A stretch of 64,000 bases of DNA from Flagellimonas oceani (lineage in GTDB: Bacteria; Bacteroidota; Bacteroidia; Flavobacteriales; Flavobacteriaceae), in contig NZ_CP049616.1 of NCBI RefSeq assembly GCF_011068285.1, positions 1,964,501-2,028,500 of the forward strand, in the 5' to 3' direction. Positions 26,536 to 36,723 of this stretch are shown one piece after another. The notes under the pieces were generated by a model, which saw only the letters and a list, made by a program, of their open reading frames with translations, did not search any database and had not been told where the DNA came from. Position numbers and translations under genes: made by a program. Within the stretch, counting starts at the first letter, position 1; each line of letters opens with the position of its first letter.

Positions 26536-26608
26536 TATTTTAAATATTTGTATTTGATATAGTTCCCCCGCACATAAAAATGCGTAATAACCCATCAACT
26601 ATATCATT

Positions 26609-27139
26609 ATGAAAAATCAATTCTTACTTAGTATTTCAGCATTGCTTACCATTGGATTTGCCACCAGTTGTGAGCAACCCGCCCCTCAACCTATGTCAGG
26701 GGAGGCATATTCTGCGCAAATTCAAAAAATCATTGAAGAAAAGAATGAAAAAATCGAAGGATTTTATGCTTCGGGCATGATTGACTCCGCTGCCGTACAT
26801 TTCGCCGACAACAGTATCCAGTTTATGCCCAACCAACCTGCTGTTATCGGGGTCGAGAACTATAAAGCCGCTTGGAAACAGAACATTCAATTTGGAACAT
26901 GGGAATTCGACCTTAATACGCAAGAAGTGAAGGCCAGTGGTGATTTGGCGACGGAATACGGCAAATACACCATGATATTTACACCAAATGAAAACTCGCC
27001 GATTCCAGCTATGGAAGATAAAGGCAACTATATGGTGCTCTGGGAAAAAATGGATGGAGATTGGAAAGTGGTCTGGGATGCTCCCGTTACCGAATTGCCG
27101 TTGCCAGGCCAAACTCCAGACTCAACTATGGTAGAATAA
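26609..27139 (+). CDS. DUF4440/SnoaL-like lipoprotein
   Basis: 176 residues; lipoprotein signal ending FATSCEQP (Cys21), then an NTF2-like domain with helix IDSAAVHFADNSIQFMPNQP and C-terminal strands NYMVLWEKMDGDWKVVWDAP. This is the better DUF4440 match of the pair. The two neighbours share fold and lipid anchor but little sequence. It precedes an AraC regulator by 12 bp. Confidence 0.8.
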   Translation: MKNQFLLSISALLTIGFATSCEQPAPQPMSGEAYSAQIQKIIEEKNEKIEGFYASGMIDSAAVHFADNSIQFMPNQPAVIGVENYKAAWKQNIQFGTWEFDLNTQEVKASGDLATEYGKYTMIFTPNENSPIPAMEDKGNYMVLWEKMDGDWKVVWDAPVTELPLPGQTPDSTMVE

Positions 27140-27151
27140 GTAGGCTCCAAA

Positions 27152-28000
27152 ATGATTCAACAACTCCACATACCTAAAAATCCAACACTTTTACAGGTCG
27201 TAAAGTTTATGACCTATGTGGAGTTGACCCAAGAGGATATCTTAGAGGGTAGAACCGCCATATTTCCGAATGCGACCACCAATATTTTGTTTTCTTTGGA
27301 TGAGGAGATACTGGTCAACAAAACCTCATCGGCCCATTCCATTTATACCTCCTGCAGCTCCACTGTGTTCTTTAAACCTTATACTGGAATGAAGTTCATG
27401 ACCATTCAATTTAGTAGTTACGGGCTTTCCTATTTAAAAAAAATACCTGCTTTCGAGTTACTGGACACGTTGAGCGAGTTGGATATCATTTTTCCAGCTA
27501 GCGAGATCGAGCAAATCGCCACCCAACTTCGAGAATGTAAATCCATCGGAGAGATGTTTTCCTTGCTGGAAATATTCATCAGCAAAAAAATGGGATTTCC
27601 AGAAATTGATCCCAGGCTCCCCTGCGCACTGCAACTTTTGAATTCCGAAAACTCGATCTCTATTGATACGTTAAGCCAGTCCCTTTGCATTTCAAATCGA
27701 GGACTGCAAAAGTTGTTCAAAAAACATATTGGAATGAGTCCTGCATACTACCGAAAAATCATTCGCTTCAACAAGGCCGCTCAATTGCTTTCAAGCGATT
27801 CGAATGGCTCTTTGACCGAGATTTCCTATGCATGCGGTTATTTTGACCAGGCACATTTCATTAAAGATTTTAGGGAATTTGGAGGAATCTCCCCTTCCGA
27901 GTTCTTACGGTTCAAATCAAAGAGTTCGGATTTTTACAATTACAGAATTTCTGAATCGGATACCTTGGTTGCACTCAACGACCAGTACATCAAATCATGA
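27152..28000 (+). CDS. AraC family transcriptional regulator
   Basis: 282 residues. The N-terminal ~150 residues are a sensing domain of the DUF6597 type; the C-terminal ~100 hold two helix-turn-helix motifs, SIDTLSQSLCISNRGLQKLFKKH and LTEISYACGYFDQAHFIKDFRE, ending in the family FGGISPSEF. It is a cytoplasmic regulator, effector unknown. The stop overlaps the amidohydrolase start by four bases (ATGA), so it is co-translated with that gene and probably controls the local cluster. Confidence 0.9.
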   Translation: MIQQLHIPKNPTLLQVVKFMTYVELTQEDILEGRTAIFPNATTNILFSLDEEILVNKTSSAHSIYTSCSSTVFFKPYTGMKFMTIQFSSYGLSYLKKIPAFELLDTLSELDIIFPASEIEQIATQLRECKSIGEMFSLLEIFISKKMGFPEIDPRLPCALQLLNSENSISIDTLSQSLCISNRGLQKLFKKHIGMSPAYYRKIIRFNKAAQLLSSDSNGSLTEISYACGYFDQAHFIKDFREFGGISPSEFLRFKSKSSDFYNYRISESDTLVALNDQYIKS

Positions 28001-28917
28001 AGAAAATTTTAATCGGGTTGGTACTATTCTCCTTTTGGGGAACCCTGCACTCCCAAAAATACATAGGCCCCATAATAGATATGCACCTGCACGCCTACAA
28101 TCAAGAATTAGGCGGTATGATGTTCGGTATGGACCATCCAAATCCATTGAAAAATGAAATGTACAAGGGCGTGAAAACACCCGAACAGCTAAAGATGGAA
28201 ACCTTTAAAAAAATGGATGAGCACAACATTGTGCTGGCGCTGACCTCCGATGGGCAATTATGGAAACAGGACGATCCAGAACGTATTCTGGTAAGTGGAC
28301 GAAATATGCCTCTTGAACAGTTGAAAACGATGGCCGAAAAAGGGGAATTGGTAGCCATTGGTGAACTAAATCCGTTTTACGGCGGTGTTACCGCAGATGA
28401 TGCCTCACTTGAACCCTTGTTCGATTTGGCCGAAAAAGCGAATCTGCCCGTAGGCTTCCATATTATGCCAGGAGGGCCTCCTGGTGGACTTTATCATATG
28501 GGAATGAGTGAAATCAGGGTAAAAAACGCCAACCCAAAACAGTTGGAGGACGTATTGGTCGCCCATCCGAACCTAAAGGTTTATGTAATGCACGGAGGCT
28601 GGCCTTATTTAGAGGATATGAAAGCTATGCTGTACATGCATCCGCAATTATATTTGGATGTGGCCGCGATTGACTGGGTATTGCCCAAAGCGGAATTCCA
28701 TAACTTCATTAAAGGTTTGGTGGATTCAGGTTTCGGTAACAGAATCATGTTTGGCACCGACCAAATGGTATGGCCTGAGACCATCGATATTGCGGTGGAC
28801 GCCATCAATTCGGCAGAATTTCTGACACTGGAACAAAAAGAGGACATTTTTTATGACAATGCCGCTGAGTTTTTGGGACTGTCCCAAACGCAAATTGACA
28901 ATCATAAGAACCCATAA
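27997..28917 (+). CDS. secreted amidohydrolase (metal-dependent, TIM barrel)
   Basis: 306 residues with a signal peptide (about 1-20, ending WGTLHSQ). The metal-binding H-x-H is His30/His32 in IDMHLHAYN, later conserved positions are in GFHIMPGG, YVMHGGWPY and the terminal Asp in FGTDQMVW. This fits the amidohydrolase_2 (TIM-barrel) group that hydrolyses or decarboxylates cyclic acids. The natural substrate is unknown. Expressed with the AraC regulator upstream and a serine hydrolase downstream. Confidence 0.85.
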   Translation: MKKILIGLVLFSFWGTLHSQKYIGPIIDMHLHAYNQELGGMMFGMDHPNPLKNEMYKGVKTPEQLKMETFKKMDEHNIVLALTSDGQLWKQDDPERILVSGRNMPLEQLKTMAEKGELVAIGELNPFYGGVTADDASLEPLFDLAEKANLPVGFHIMPGGPPGGLYHMGMSEIRVKNANPKQLEDVLVAHPNLKVYVMHGGWPYLEDMKAMLYMHPQLYLDVAAIDWVLPKAEFHNFIKGLVDSGFGNRIMFGTDQMVWPETIDIAVDAINSAEFLTLEQKEDIFYDNAAEFLGLSQTQIDNHKNP

Positions 28918-28934
28918 AACATAAAATTTGATAG

Positions 28935-30032
28935 ATGAGAGTCAACTATTTTATATGTATTTATTGTTTTTTTATCGTGTCCATAAGCTTTGGTCAACTT
29001 ACTAAAGAGGATGCGCCTAAAATCGAGGCCTTTGCCAAACAACTTTTTGATGAAGGAAAAACGCACGGTGCCCTGTTGGTTGCCGAGGGAGAAAACATAA
29101 TTTATGAAGGAGCGTTCGGACTTGCCGACCGTAGCCTGAACATTCCCAACTCCCCTAAAATGCGATTCTGGGATGCAAGCGTGGGCAAAATGTTTACGGC
29201 TGTATTGATCTTACAACTGCTAGAAGAAGAAAAAGTCCTTTTGGGAGACCCCATATCCAAACACCTTCCATGGTTCAAGCATAAAATAGCCGATAAAATC
29301 ACCGTTCACGATCTATTGAGCCATCGTTCCGGGTTCTCGAGTCAAGTTTATGAGGAAAGAGCGAAAGCGGAGCACGACCAAAAAAGCCAAAGGAGTATTC
29401 TGGAGCAAAAAATTGCAAAAACAGCTTTGGCATTCGAGCCGGGCACAGCATTTTTATACAGCAATACAGGATATGTGCTTCTTTCTGAAATTGTAATGGC
29501 TCATTTGGGGGATGATTACAATGTCATTTTACAGGAAAAAATCTTTAAGCCTCTGCATATGTCGGACACGTATTGGTCCGCTCCCATTTATGGGCCAAGC
29601 ATGCCCGTTTATTATCTTGAAACAGGCGAGCCGTTGCTACCGGCAAAGGAGCTTGATTTTTCCGGTCCTGGTGGGGAAAAAACCACCTTGCAGGACTTGC
29701 ATAAATTTATGATGGCCGTTGGAACGGATAAATTGATTTCAAAACAGTCTTGGGCTCTCGCATTTCAGCCCCATTCCCTGCCCGAAGAAGCAAAAAGTGG
29801 ATGGGGACCTCACCAAAGTCCATACGGCTATGGTTTTAGCTTGATCGATTTCCCGTATATGGGAAATGAATTTGCTTCAACGGTCAGTCATGGTGGAGCT
29901 TCGGCCGGAACTTCCAGCTATGCACTTCGTTTTATTGACAACGACCGTATTGTTGTGCTTTGGAACAATGAATTTAAAAATCCGGTACTATTTGAGCTTT
30001 ATCAAGCTTTAAGCGATATCGCCACAAAATAA
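28935..30032 (+). CDS. class C beta-lactamase-like serine hydrolase
   Basis: 365 residues with a signal peptide (1-20, ISFGQ). Penicillin-binding fold: SxxK is S82-V-G-K85, the YxN motif is Y174-S-N176, and the third box is SHGGASAGTSS near the C-terminus (HGG in place of KTG, as in esterase-type members). It acts in the periplasm as an esterase, peptidase or D-aminopeptidase; resistance to beta-lactams is not implied. Last gene of the AraC-linked cluster, followed by a terminator. Confidence 0.9.
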   Translation: MRVNYFICIYCFFIVSISFGQLTKEDAPKIEAFAKQLFDEGKTHGALLVAEGENIIYEGAFGLADRSLNIPNSPKMRFWDASVGKMFTAVLILQLLEEEKVLLGDPISKHLPWFKHKIADKITVHDLLSHRSGFSSQVYEERAKAEHDQKSQRSILEQKIAKTALAFEPGTAFLYSNTGYVLLSEIVMAHLGDDYNVILQEKIFKPLHMSDTYWSAPIYGPSMPVYYLETGEPLLPAKELDFSGPGGEKTTLQDLHKFMMAVGTDKLISKQSWALAFQPHSLPEEAKSGWGPHQSPYGYGFSLIDFPYMGNEFASTVSHGGASAGTSSYALRFIDNDRIVVLWNNEFKNPVLFELYQALSDIATK

Positions 30033-30048
30033 TTCATCATAAAATTAG

Positions 30049-30082
30049 AATCCCGGTTTACAATTGTAAACCGGGATTCATT
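30049..30082 (+). terminator. long-stem terminator after the serine hydrolase gene
   Basis: A perfect 15-bp stem without loop bases (30049-30063 with 30064-30078, core CCCGGTTTACAA) followed by CATTTT. It separates the plus-strand cluster from the convergent efflux operon. Confidence 0.8.
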
Positions 30083-30131
30083 TTGGGTAAATCAATAGCC
30101 AAGACAGCAGGTAAAACTATCGATTTGGGAC

Positions 30132-31565
30132 TTAATTCCAGCCGCCGCCCAAGGCGCGGTACATATTTACCTGGGCCAACAACTGGTCTTTTTTGGTCTC
30201 TACCAATTCCATTCTGGATTCCAGGGCCTCTCGCTGTGCCAGAAGCACTTCGATATATTCAACCCTTGCGGATTGGAATAAACGAGTTGACAAGTCTATA
30301 GATTCCGTCAATGCCTGTACTTGACCATTTTTTAATTCATAGCTCTTTTTTAAGTTATCAATATTTGATAACTGATTCGCCACTTCGATATAACCATTCA
30401 AAATGGCCTTTTCATATTCGAAGACCGCTTGCAACTGTCGGGCCGTAGCATTCTTATACTGGGCCTTTATCGCATTTCGGTTAATCAATGGTGCTACCAT
30501 ATCACCAATGGCGGAATAGAGTACCGATTCCGGGGTTGTGGTCAAATACTTGGTATCGAAAGCTTCCAATCCCAAGCCAGCTTTAATGGTAAACTGTGGA
30601 TAAAAATTCGCTTTGGCAGCTTTGGTGTCCAGTTTGGCCGCTGCCAATTCATATTCAGCGTTTCGAATATCTGGACGGTTCCGCAGCAACTGTGAGGGTA
30701 TACCGGCATAAATGGTATCAATGGGTGTGTCGATAAAACCATCGGACGCCCTTTGAATATGCTGAGGAGTACGACCCAACAAAAAGTTCAATCGGTTCTC
30801 TGCCTCTACAATTTCCTGCTGAATTTCGTATTTATGGCTTTGGTTTTTCATCACTTCTGCCTGAAAACGCTTTACCGCCAATTCCGTGGCACGGGCTGCC
30901 TGCTTTTGCAGTTTTACCATGCGCAACGCATTCTGCTGAATCTCCAGGTTTTGGTCGATAATGGCCATTTGGTTGTCCAAGGCCATTAACTCGTAATAAG
31001 AGTCGGCAATTTCCGCAACCAGATGGGTCACCATAAAATTCTTGCCCTCTACGCTGGATAAATATTCGTAAACAGCTGCTTTTTTCTCGTTACGGAGCTT
31101 CTTCCAGACATCGATTTCCCAAGTGGCGAAGGCCCCGACCCTATAATTGGTCAAGGGTTCGGGGAACGCTTCGCCTTCCTTCACCTCAAGGTTTTTCTCT
31201 AGCGCACCATTTCGGGTATATTCACCTACTTTCTCAACCTCGGCGCCGGCCTGAAGGTTGACAAAAGGCAGATACTCCCCCTTTTTGGCCTGAATCCTAT
31301 TCTGGGCCATATCTACCTGCTGTAGCATAATGTTCAACTCTTGGTTCTTCACCAAGGCCGAATCTATCAGTGCAATCAGGTTAGGGTCTTTAAAGAACGA
31401 TCTCCATTCCACCAAACCGGTATTCGTGGTATCGGAGGATTGATTTTGATATACCACGGGGACCGTAACGTTCTCATCCCTTATCTCGCGAGTGGGCACG
31501 CAGGAATAGAGGGCCACCATGGTTATGGTTATGATTCCGACTAAAAGTGATTTGCTATGCTTCAT
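30132..31565 (-). CDS. RND efflux outer-membrane factor, NodT/OprM family lipoprotein
   Basis: 477 residues from the ATG at 31565, which gives a proper lipoprotein signal (ITMVALYSCVPT, Cys22); the frame runs ten codons further upstream into the permease gene. It is a TolC-like trimeric duct: long helices with ELNIMLQQVDMAQNRIQAKKG and the NodT repeat RPDIRNAEYELAAAKLDTKAAKANFYP. It exports drugs or metabolites across the outer membrane as the third part of the pump encoded by the two genes upstream. It overlaps the permease 3' end by 11 bp. Confidence 0.92.
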   Translation of the reverse strand: MKHSKSLLVGIITITMVALYSCVPTREIRDENVTVPVVYQNQSSDTTNTGLVEWRSFFKDPNLIALIDSALVKNQELNIMLQQVDMAQNRIQAKKGEYLPFVNLQAGAEVEKVGEYTRNGALEKNLEVKEGEAFPEPLTNYRVGAFATWEIDVWKKLRNEKKAAVYEYLSSVEGKNFMVTHLVAEIADSYYELMALDNQMAIIDQNLEIQQNALRMVKLQKQAARATELAVKRFQAEVMKNQSHKYEIQQEIVEAENRLNFLLGRTPQHIQRASDGFIDTPIDTIYAGIPSQLLRNRPDIRNAEYELAAAKLDTKAAKANFYPQFTIKAGLGLEAFDTKYLTTTPESVLYSAIGDMVAPLINRNAIKAQYKNATARQLQAVFEYEKAILNGYIEVANQLSNIDNLKKSYELKNGQVQALTESIDLSTRLFQSARVEYIEVLLAQREALESRMELVETKKDQLLAQVNMYRALGGGWN

Positions 31566-34500
31566 CTTGGTTGCCTTTTTTATTCTTCTTTCCATTTTTT
31601 GAAGTCGTCATTTTTTTCAAACGTTGATTCATCAAGCGCAAACGGGCCTTCAATTTAAAAACCGTATCATTTCGATGAAAAAACTCTTCCGACATTGGTT
31701 CATCATGCTGATCCTTGATCAAGCTTTTTCCATCCGCCATTTTTGCAAATATGAAGTATAGGCCGGGAATCAATAAAACCCCAAATAACGTTCCTACAAT
31801 CATACCTCCCATTGCAGAGCCGCCAATGGTCTTATTTCCTATGGCACCTGCTCCTGTCGCGATCACCAAGGGAATCAAACCGGCAATAAATGCAAAGGAC
31901 GTCATCAAAATAGGTCGAAAACGCTGTCTGGCACCTTCTATGGCAGCATTAAGAATGGTAAAGCCCTCGCGACGTTTTTGCACTGCAAATTCCACGATCA
32001 ACACGGCATTTTTACCCAGCAATCCCACCAGCATGATAATACCGATCTGGGCATATACATCATTGGCCAGCCCCATCGCCTTCAAGAGGAAAAAGGAGCC
32101 AAAAATACCAACGGGCAGCGATAGGATAACTGCCAAGGGCAACAAGAAACTTTCGTACTGTGCGGCCAAAACGAGGTACACGAAGATGAGTACGACTATA
32201 AAAATGTAAAGTGATTCATTTCCGCGCTGTGCTTCGTCATAGGATAGTCCCTCCCAAGCGATATCGTACCCTCTTGGCAAGGTTTGCTCTGCGACCTCTT
32301 CAATGGCCTTAATGGCGTCCCCACTTGTATATCCGGCAGCTGGCAAACCGCGAATGGCTGCTGAGTTGTACAGGTTGTATCTGGTAATCTCATTTGGGCC
32401 CAATCTTTTTTCCATGCTCATAAAGGCCGAATACGGCACCATTTCCCCTTTCTCGTTTTTCACAAAAAGCTTTTCTAGATCCGAAGGAAGCGCTCTGTAT
32501 TCGGGGGCTGCTTGGGTATACACTTTGAAAAACCTACCGAAACGGATAAAGCCTTGTTCATAGGTACTTCCGATAAGGATGTTCAGGTTTTCCATCGCTT
32601 TTCCAATGGATACCCCTTTCTGCATGGCGGCCTTATTATTGATCTTTAGCTCGTACTGCGGATAGTTGGCCGCGTAGAAGGTGAACAATCCCTTCAACTC
32701 TTCTCGTTCTCGCAAGGCATCCATAAAATCGTTGTTGATGCGCTCAAACTCATGATAGTCGGTTCCGTCCGTTTTATCCAATAAACGCATGGAAAAACCA
32801 CCTGAAGACCCAAACCCGGGCACCGCTGGGGGCTCAAAGTATTCGATAACCGCCCCAAGGTCCTTGGTCTCTTCCTCCAGCTCCTCCATAATCTCGTGAA
32901 CGGAATGTTCCCGTTGCGACCATGGCTTAAGGTTGATCAAACAGGTGCCGGCGTTGGAACCCCGCCCTTCGGTCATGATTTCGTAACCGGCCAGGGAGGA
33001 AACGGATTCCACGCCTTCGGTCTCTTCACAGATAGCCTGAAGTTTTCGGGCAACCTCGTTCGTTCTTTCCAAAGTGGCACCTGGAGGCGTTTGGATAATC
33101 GCATAGATCATCCCCTGATCTTCATTGGGGATAAATCCTGCAGGAAGTGTTTGATTGGTAAAGAAAATACCGGCACAAAAAGCTATCAAAACGCCAAAGG
33201 TCACAATCCTTCGGTTCACAATCTTGCTCAATACGTTGATGTATCTTCCTGTGAGTTTCTCGAACCTCCTATTAAACCAATCTATAAATCGGTTAATGGG
33301 TGATTTTTTTCTAGGCTTACCGTGATTGTTCTTCAGCATCATGGCACAGAGAACCGGTGTCAAGGTAAGTGCAACTAACGCGGAAATAATAATCGACCCC
33401 GCCATGGTAATGGAAAACTGTCTATAAAATACACCGACAGGTCCCGTCATAAATGAAATAGGAATAAAAACGGACACCATCACCATGGTAATGGCGATAA
33501 TAGCGCCACCTATTTCCCCCAATACTTCATAAGCGGCCTTGTAAGGCGTCATGTTTTCTTTTTCCATCTTCATATGGACGGCTTCCACCACCACAATGGC
33601 ATCATCCACCACAATACCAATGGCCAAAACCAAGGCAAAAAGTGTAATCAGGTTAATGGACAGCCCAAAGAGCTGCATCACAAAGAATGCACCGATAAGG
33701 GATACGGGCACGGCAATGATAGGAATCAAAGTGGAACGCCAATCGCCTAAAAAGAGGAACACTACTACCGCTACTAGAATGAAGGCATCCCGTAACGTAT
33801 GTAAAACCTGCTCAATGGAAGCATCCAGAAAGTTGGAAACGTCATAACTGATTTTATAATCGATTCCCGGTGGCATTTCCTCCTCAAGCTCTACGAGTTT
33901 TTCCTTTACGGCATCTATTACATCGCTACCGTTACTGCCAAATGTTTGTTTTAGGACTATGGAAGCAGATGGGTCTCCGTCCAAATTGGAGTAAATATCA
34001 AAGAACTCACTTCCAAGCTCCACATCGGCCACATCACCAAGTTTCAATAGTTCACCTTCGCCGTTCGCCTTAATAATGATATCCTTGTACTGCTCGGGTT
34101 CGTTATACCTATCCTGATAGACCAGCACATATTCCAGCGATTGCGCCCTTTTTCCGGAGCTACGCCCCACACGTCCGGGGCGAGCCAAAATACTCTGTTC
34201 CTCCATTGCCGTTAGGATTTCCTCGGCGGATACATCATAGGCTCGCATGCGGTCTGGTTTTAGCCAAACCCGCATGGCAAACTTCCGGCTACCTAAAATT
34301 TGGGCGCTTGCGATACCATTGATCCTTTGTATTTCGGGAATTATCTTGGTGTATGCATAATTGTAGAGAAATTTCTCATCATTGTCCTTGGCATCGCTGT
34401 ACAGGTTAACGTACATCAACATACTGGGCTGTACGGGGGTAATGATAACCCCTTCGCGTTGCACAAGTTCGGGCAATAACGGCATTACTTGGTCTACCCG

Positions 34501-34827
34501 TGTCTTGACCCGAACAACAGCTTGGTTGGGGTCGGTTCCGGGTTCAAAAATGACACGCAACGTTCCTTCTCCTGCACTGGTGGCATCGGAAGCGATATAG
34601 CGCATACCCTGTACCCCGTTAATGGATGTTTCCAAAGGAATAAGGGTTGATTTCACCAACACATCGGCACTTGAACCTGGGTAAGCAATAAAAATATTGA
34701 CCGTGGTCGGCGCGATTTGTGGAAACTGCGAAATGGGCAGTTGTTTTATGGCCAGCAGTCCCGTAAATACAATTATGACCGAAATCACAATAGCCAATAC
34801 AGGTCTGTGTATGAATTTTTTAAACAT
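31555..34827 (-). CDS. RND efflux transporter permease, HAE1 (AcrB-like) family
   Basis: 1090 residues, twelve membrane helices and two large periplasmic loops. It starts FIHRPVLAIVISVIIVFTGLLAIKQLPI and contains LALVLAIGIVVDDAIVVVEAV with the paired Asp of the proton relay in helix 4. Helices 8-12 include GIIMLVGLLGKNAVLIVEFA. It drives proton-coupled export of hydrophobic compounds. The C-terminus carries an extra ~50-residue basic tail (ending NGKKNKKGNQDEA). Middle gene of adaptor, permease, outer-membrane factor. Confidence 0.95.
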   Translation of the reverse strand: MFKKFIHRPVLAIVISVIIVFTGLLAIKQLPISQFPQIAPTTVNIFIAYPGSSADVLVKSTLIPLETSINGVQGMRYIASDATSAGEGTLRVIFEPGTDPNQAVVRVKTRVDQVMPLLPELVQREGVIITPVQPSMLMYVNLYSDAKDNDEKFLYNYAYTKIIPEIQRINGIASAQILGSRKFAMRVWLKPDRMRAYDVSAEEILTAMEEQSILARPGRVGRSSGKRAQSLEYVLVYQDRYNEPEQYKDIIIKANGEGELLKLGDVADVELGSEFFDIYSNLDGDPSASIVLKQTFGSNGSDVIDAVKEKLVELEEEMPPGIDYKISYDVSNFLDASIEQVLHTLRDAFILVAVVVFLFLGDWRSTLIPIIAVPVSLIGAFFVMQLFGLSINLITLFALVLAIGIVVDDAIVVVEAVHMKMEKENMTPYKAAYEVLGEIGGAIIAITMVMVSVFIPISFMTGPVGVFYRQFSITMAGSIIISALVALTLTPVLCAMMLKNNHGKPRKKSPINRFIDWFNRRFEKLTGRYINVLSKIVNRRIVTFGVLIAFCAGIFFTNQTLPAGFIPNEDQGMIYAIIQTPPGATLERTNEVARKLQAICEETEGVESVSSLAGYEIMTEGRGSNAGTCLINLKPWSQREHSVHEIMEELEEETKDLGAVIEYFEPPAVPGFGSSGGFSMRLLDKTDGTDYHEFERINNDFMDALREREELKGLFTFYAANYPQYELKINNKAAMQKGVSIGKAMENLNILIGSTYEQGFIRFGRFFKVYTQAAPEYRALPSDLEKLFVKNEKGEMVPYSAFMSMEKRLGPNEITRYNLYNSAAIRGLPAAGYTSGDAIKAIEEVAEQTLPRGYDIAWEGLSYDEAQRGNESLYIFIVVLIFVYLVLAAQYESFLLPLAVILSLPVGIFGSFFLLKAMGLANDVYAQIGIIMLVGLLGKNAVLIVEFAVQKRREGFTILNAAIEGARQRFRPILMTSFAFIAGLIPLVIATGAGAIGNKTIGGSAMGGMIVGTLFGVLLIPGLYFIFAKMADGKSLIKDQHDEPMSEEFFHRNDTVFKLKARLRLMNQRLKKMTTSKNGKKNKKGNQDEA

Positions 34828-34847
34828 TGTAAAAGATTATGGGATTG

Positions 34848-35930
34848 TTACTCAGAATATAACTCAAGGTGCGACAACACGGATTCGGGTTTTTCAAATT
34901 GATAATGAATCTTTTCCCCGTTCCTTACCATCCGGATACCTTCCAAAAGGATCTTGTCCTTTAAAGAAAGGCCTTTTTCAACCACGAATAGGTGCTGTAA
35001 CTCTGCGCCAACTTTAATTTCCCTTTGCTGTACCTTGTCGTTCTCATCGATTACAAAAACAAATTTTTTGTCCAATACTTCAAATGTTGCCTTTTGCGGT
35101 ATGAGCATTGCTCCGTCCAAGGGAACGCGCATTAAAATACTTCCGGTTTCACCATGCCTAAGAATGCCATCCGGATTTGGGAATGTGGCCCTAAAGGCAA
35201 TGTTTCCCGTTTCGTGGTTGAACTCTCCCTCAATGGTCTCGACCACCCCGGGCTGATTGAACCTCTTGTTGTTGGCCATCAATAGTTCCACCTTTTGTTT
35301 CTCATTTTTCTTGGCGCTTATTATATAGTCGAGGTACTCTGCTTCGGGCACATTGAAATAGACCCACATTTGCGAGTTATCCGAGAGTTTGGTCAGCAGC
35401 TCTCCTTCGTCCAACAAGCTACCTTCCCTAACCTCAAGATGGTCCATTATACCATCGAACGGAGCCTTGATATTGGTAAAGCCCAAGTGGGTCTCCGCCA
35501 ATGCGACCTCTGCCTTGGCCCTGTCAAATTCGGCCTTTGCCATGGCCAGTTCGTTGGCCGATACTACTTCACCATCTGCTAATAATTTGGTGTTCTGGTA
35601 TTCGATTTCGGCAACCTCTGCCTCTGCTTTGGCTTTTTGTAGGTCAGCTTGGTACACGTTGGGCATGATATGGAACATGCGCTGTCCCTTTTTTACGAAT
35701 TGACCTTCATCTACATAAATATCCTGCAGATAACCTTTTTCCAAGGCCCTTAATTCGATATGCCTGACCGAATGAATTTGGCAGACATAATCCTTGGTTA
35801 TAGAGGTATCCAACTGTATTGGACTTGAAACAAGATATTTGGTTTCTTCTTTGTTTTCGTGTTTTTTGGATTCGCAGCTCACATAGCACATCGCTACAAG
35901 CAAGCCGATGAAGATGGAAAATCTCCTCAT
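34848..35930 (-). CDS. RND efflux periplasmic adaptor (membrane fusion protein)
   Basis: 360 residues, lipoprotein signal ending VAMCYVSCESKK (Cys19). Layout of HlyD/AcrA adaptors: barrel-sandwich half ALEKGYLQDIYVDEGQFVKKGQ, a helical hairpin (about 90-140, KAKAEAEVAEIEYQN), the second half IKAPFDGIMDHLEVREGSLL and a beta-barrel with VPLDGAMLIPQKATFEV. It links the permease to the outer-membrane factor. First gene of the operon. Confidence 0.93.
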   Translation of the reverse strand: MRRFSIFIGLLVAMCYVSCESKKHENKEETKYLVSSPIQLDTSITKDYVCQIHSVRHIELRALEKGYLQDIYVDEGQFVKKGQRMFHIMPNVYQADLQKAKAEAEVAEIEYQNTKLLADGEVVSANELAMAKAEFDRAKAEVALAETHLGFTNIKAPFDGIMDHLEVREGSLLDEGELLTKLSDNSQMWVYFNVPEAEYLDYIISAKKNEKQKVELLMANNKRFNQPGVVETIEGEFNHETGNIAFRATFPNPDGILRHGETGSILMRVPLDGAMLIPQKATFEVLDKKFVFVIDENDKVQQREIKVGAELQHLFVVEKGLSLKDKILLEGIRMVRNGEKIHYQFEKPESVLSHLELYSE

Positions 35931-36074
35931 AGTTTTACTGGTTTAAAAAATATTTAGAAAATGGTCAAGGGAAGTCCGAATCCATGTAAAGGGACCTGCC
36001 CTTGGTTATTGATTGTTACCCAAAGGTTTGTAGATGCAGCAAAGCACAGGTTCGGCCTTGCTTAAATAAAAATT

Positions 36075-36476
36075 CTAAATACGGAAAACCTGAAATCTAA
36101 CATGCTTCTTTATGGGAGAAGACAATTTGGGCCGTTCCAACCCAAAATTACCGTTAGATTCCAAAAACAGTTGCCCCCATGAGGCGGCAAATTCATAGGC
36201 GGCAGAAATAGTGCCCTGTTTTACTGAAAAACTATGTGATGCTACTTCTTCCTCTCGCTCCTCCTTTTCCTCAACGTCGATTTCGGCGCAATGCCTTTTT
36301 TCCAATCCCAATTGGAGCGCGTTGAACGTGGCAGCGGAGCGATGGTTGTCTAAATCTTGAAGATGGCAGGCATTATTCGCATCTGTAGTTGTTTGCGAGT
36401 CTGCATATAAATTGACGAATCCACCCAATAGTAGGATAAAGAGCGGAAACAAATATTTTGCAAATGCCTTTTTCAT
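36075..36476 (-). CDS. small secreted protein upstream of efflux operon, unknown
   Basis: 133 residues from the ATG at 36476, giving a signal peptide (KYLFPLFILLLGGFVNLYADS). The mature part has two Cys (in NACHLQD and RHCAEID), a Glu-rich patch EEKEEREEE, and a C-terminal basic segment. It resembles short proteins I have seen next to flavobacterial RND pumps, but no domain is recognised. It is on the same strand, 144 bp upstream of the adaptor, so it may be the first gene of that transcript. Confidence 0.55.
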   Translation of the reverse strand: MKKAFAKYLFPLFILLLGGFVNLYADSQTTTDANNACHLQDLDNHRSAATFNALQLGLEKRHCAEIDVEEKEEREEEVASHSFSVKQGTISAAYEFAASWGQLFLESNGNFGLERPKLSSPIKKHVRFQVFRI

Positions 36477-36723
36477 TTCAAGGGACAAAGCTATGTTACC
36501 CAATGTTATCCAACAAATGGTTGTTGTTAATTATGGTTAAAATCGATTAGTGGACTATTTTTCTTGATGAAAATTTCGTAAACGCCGGTCAAAAATTAGA
36601 ATTAAACAAATTGTACTTTTTAAATTTCCCCGGAACCCCAACTTTTCAACTGATGACTTGAACGAAAAAACGTCCAAATTGAATCTTTTCCATTAATTTA
36701 CATGCAAAAGTTACCATTCCGTT

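Noticed and set aside
28935..30032. Beta-lactam resistance gene
   Set aside because: The class C fold is shared by many esterases and peptidases, and the third box is HGG rather than KTG.
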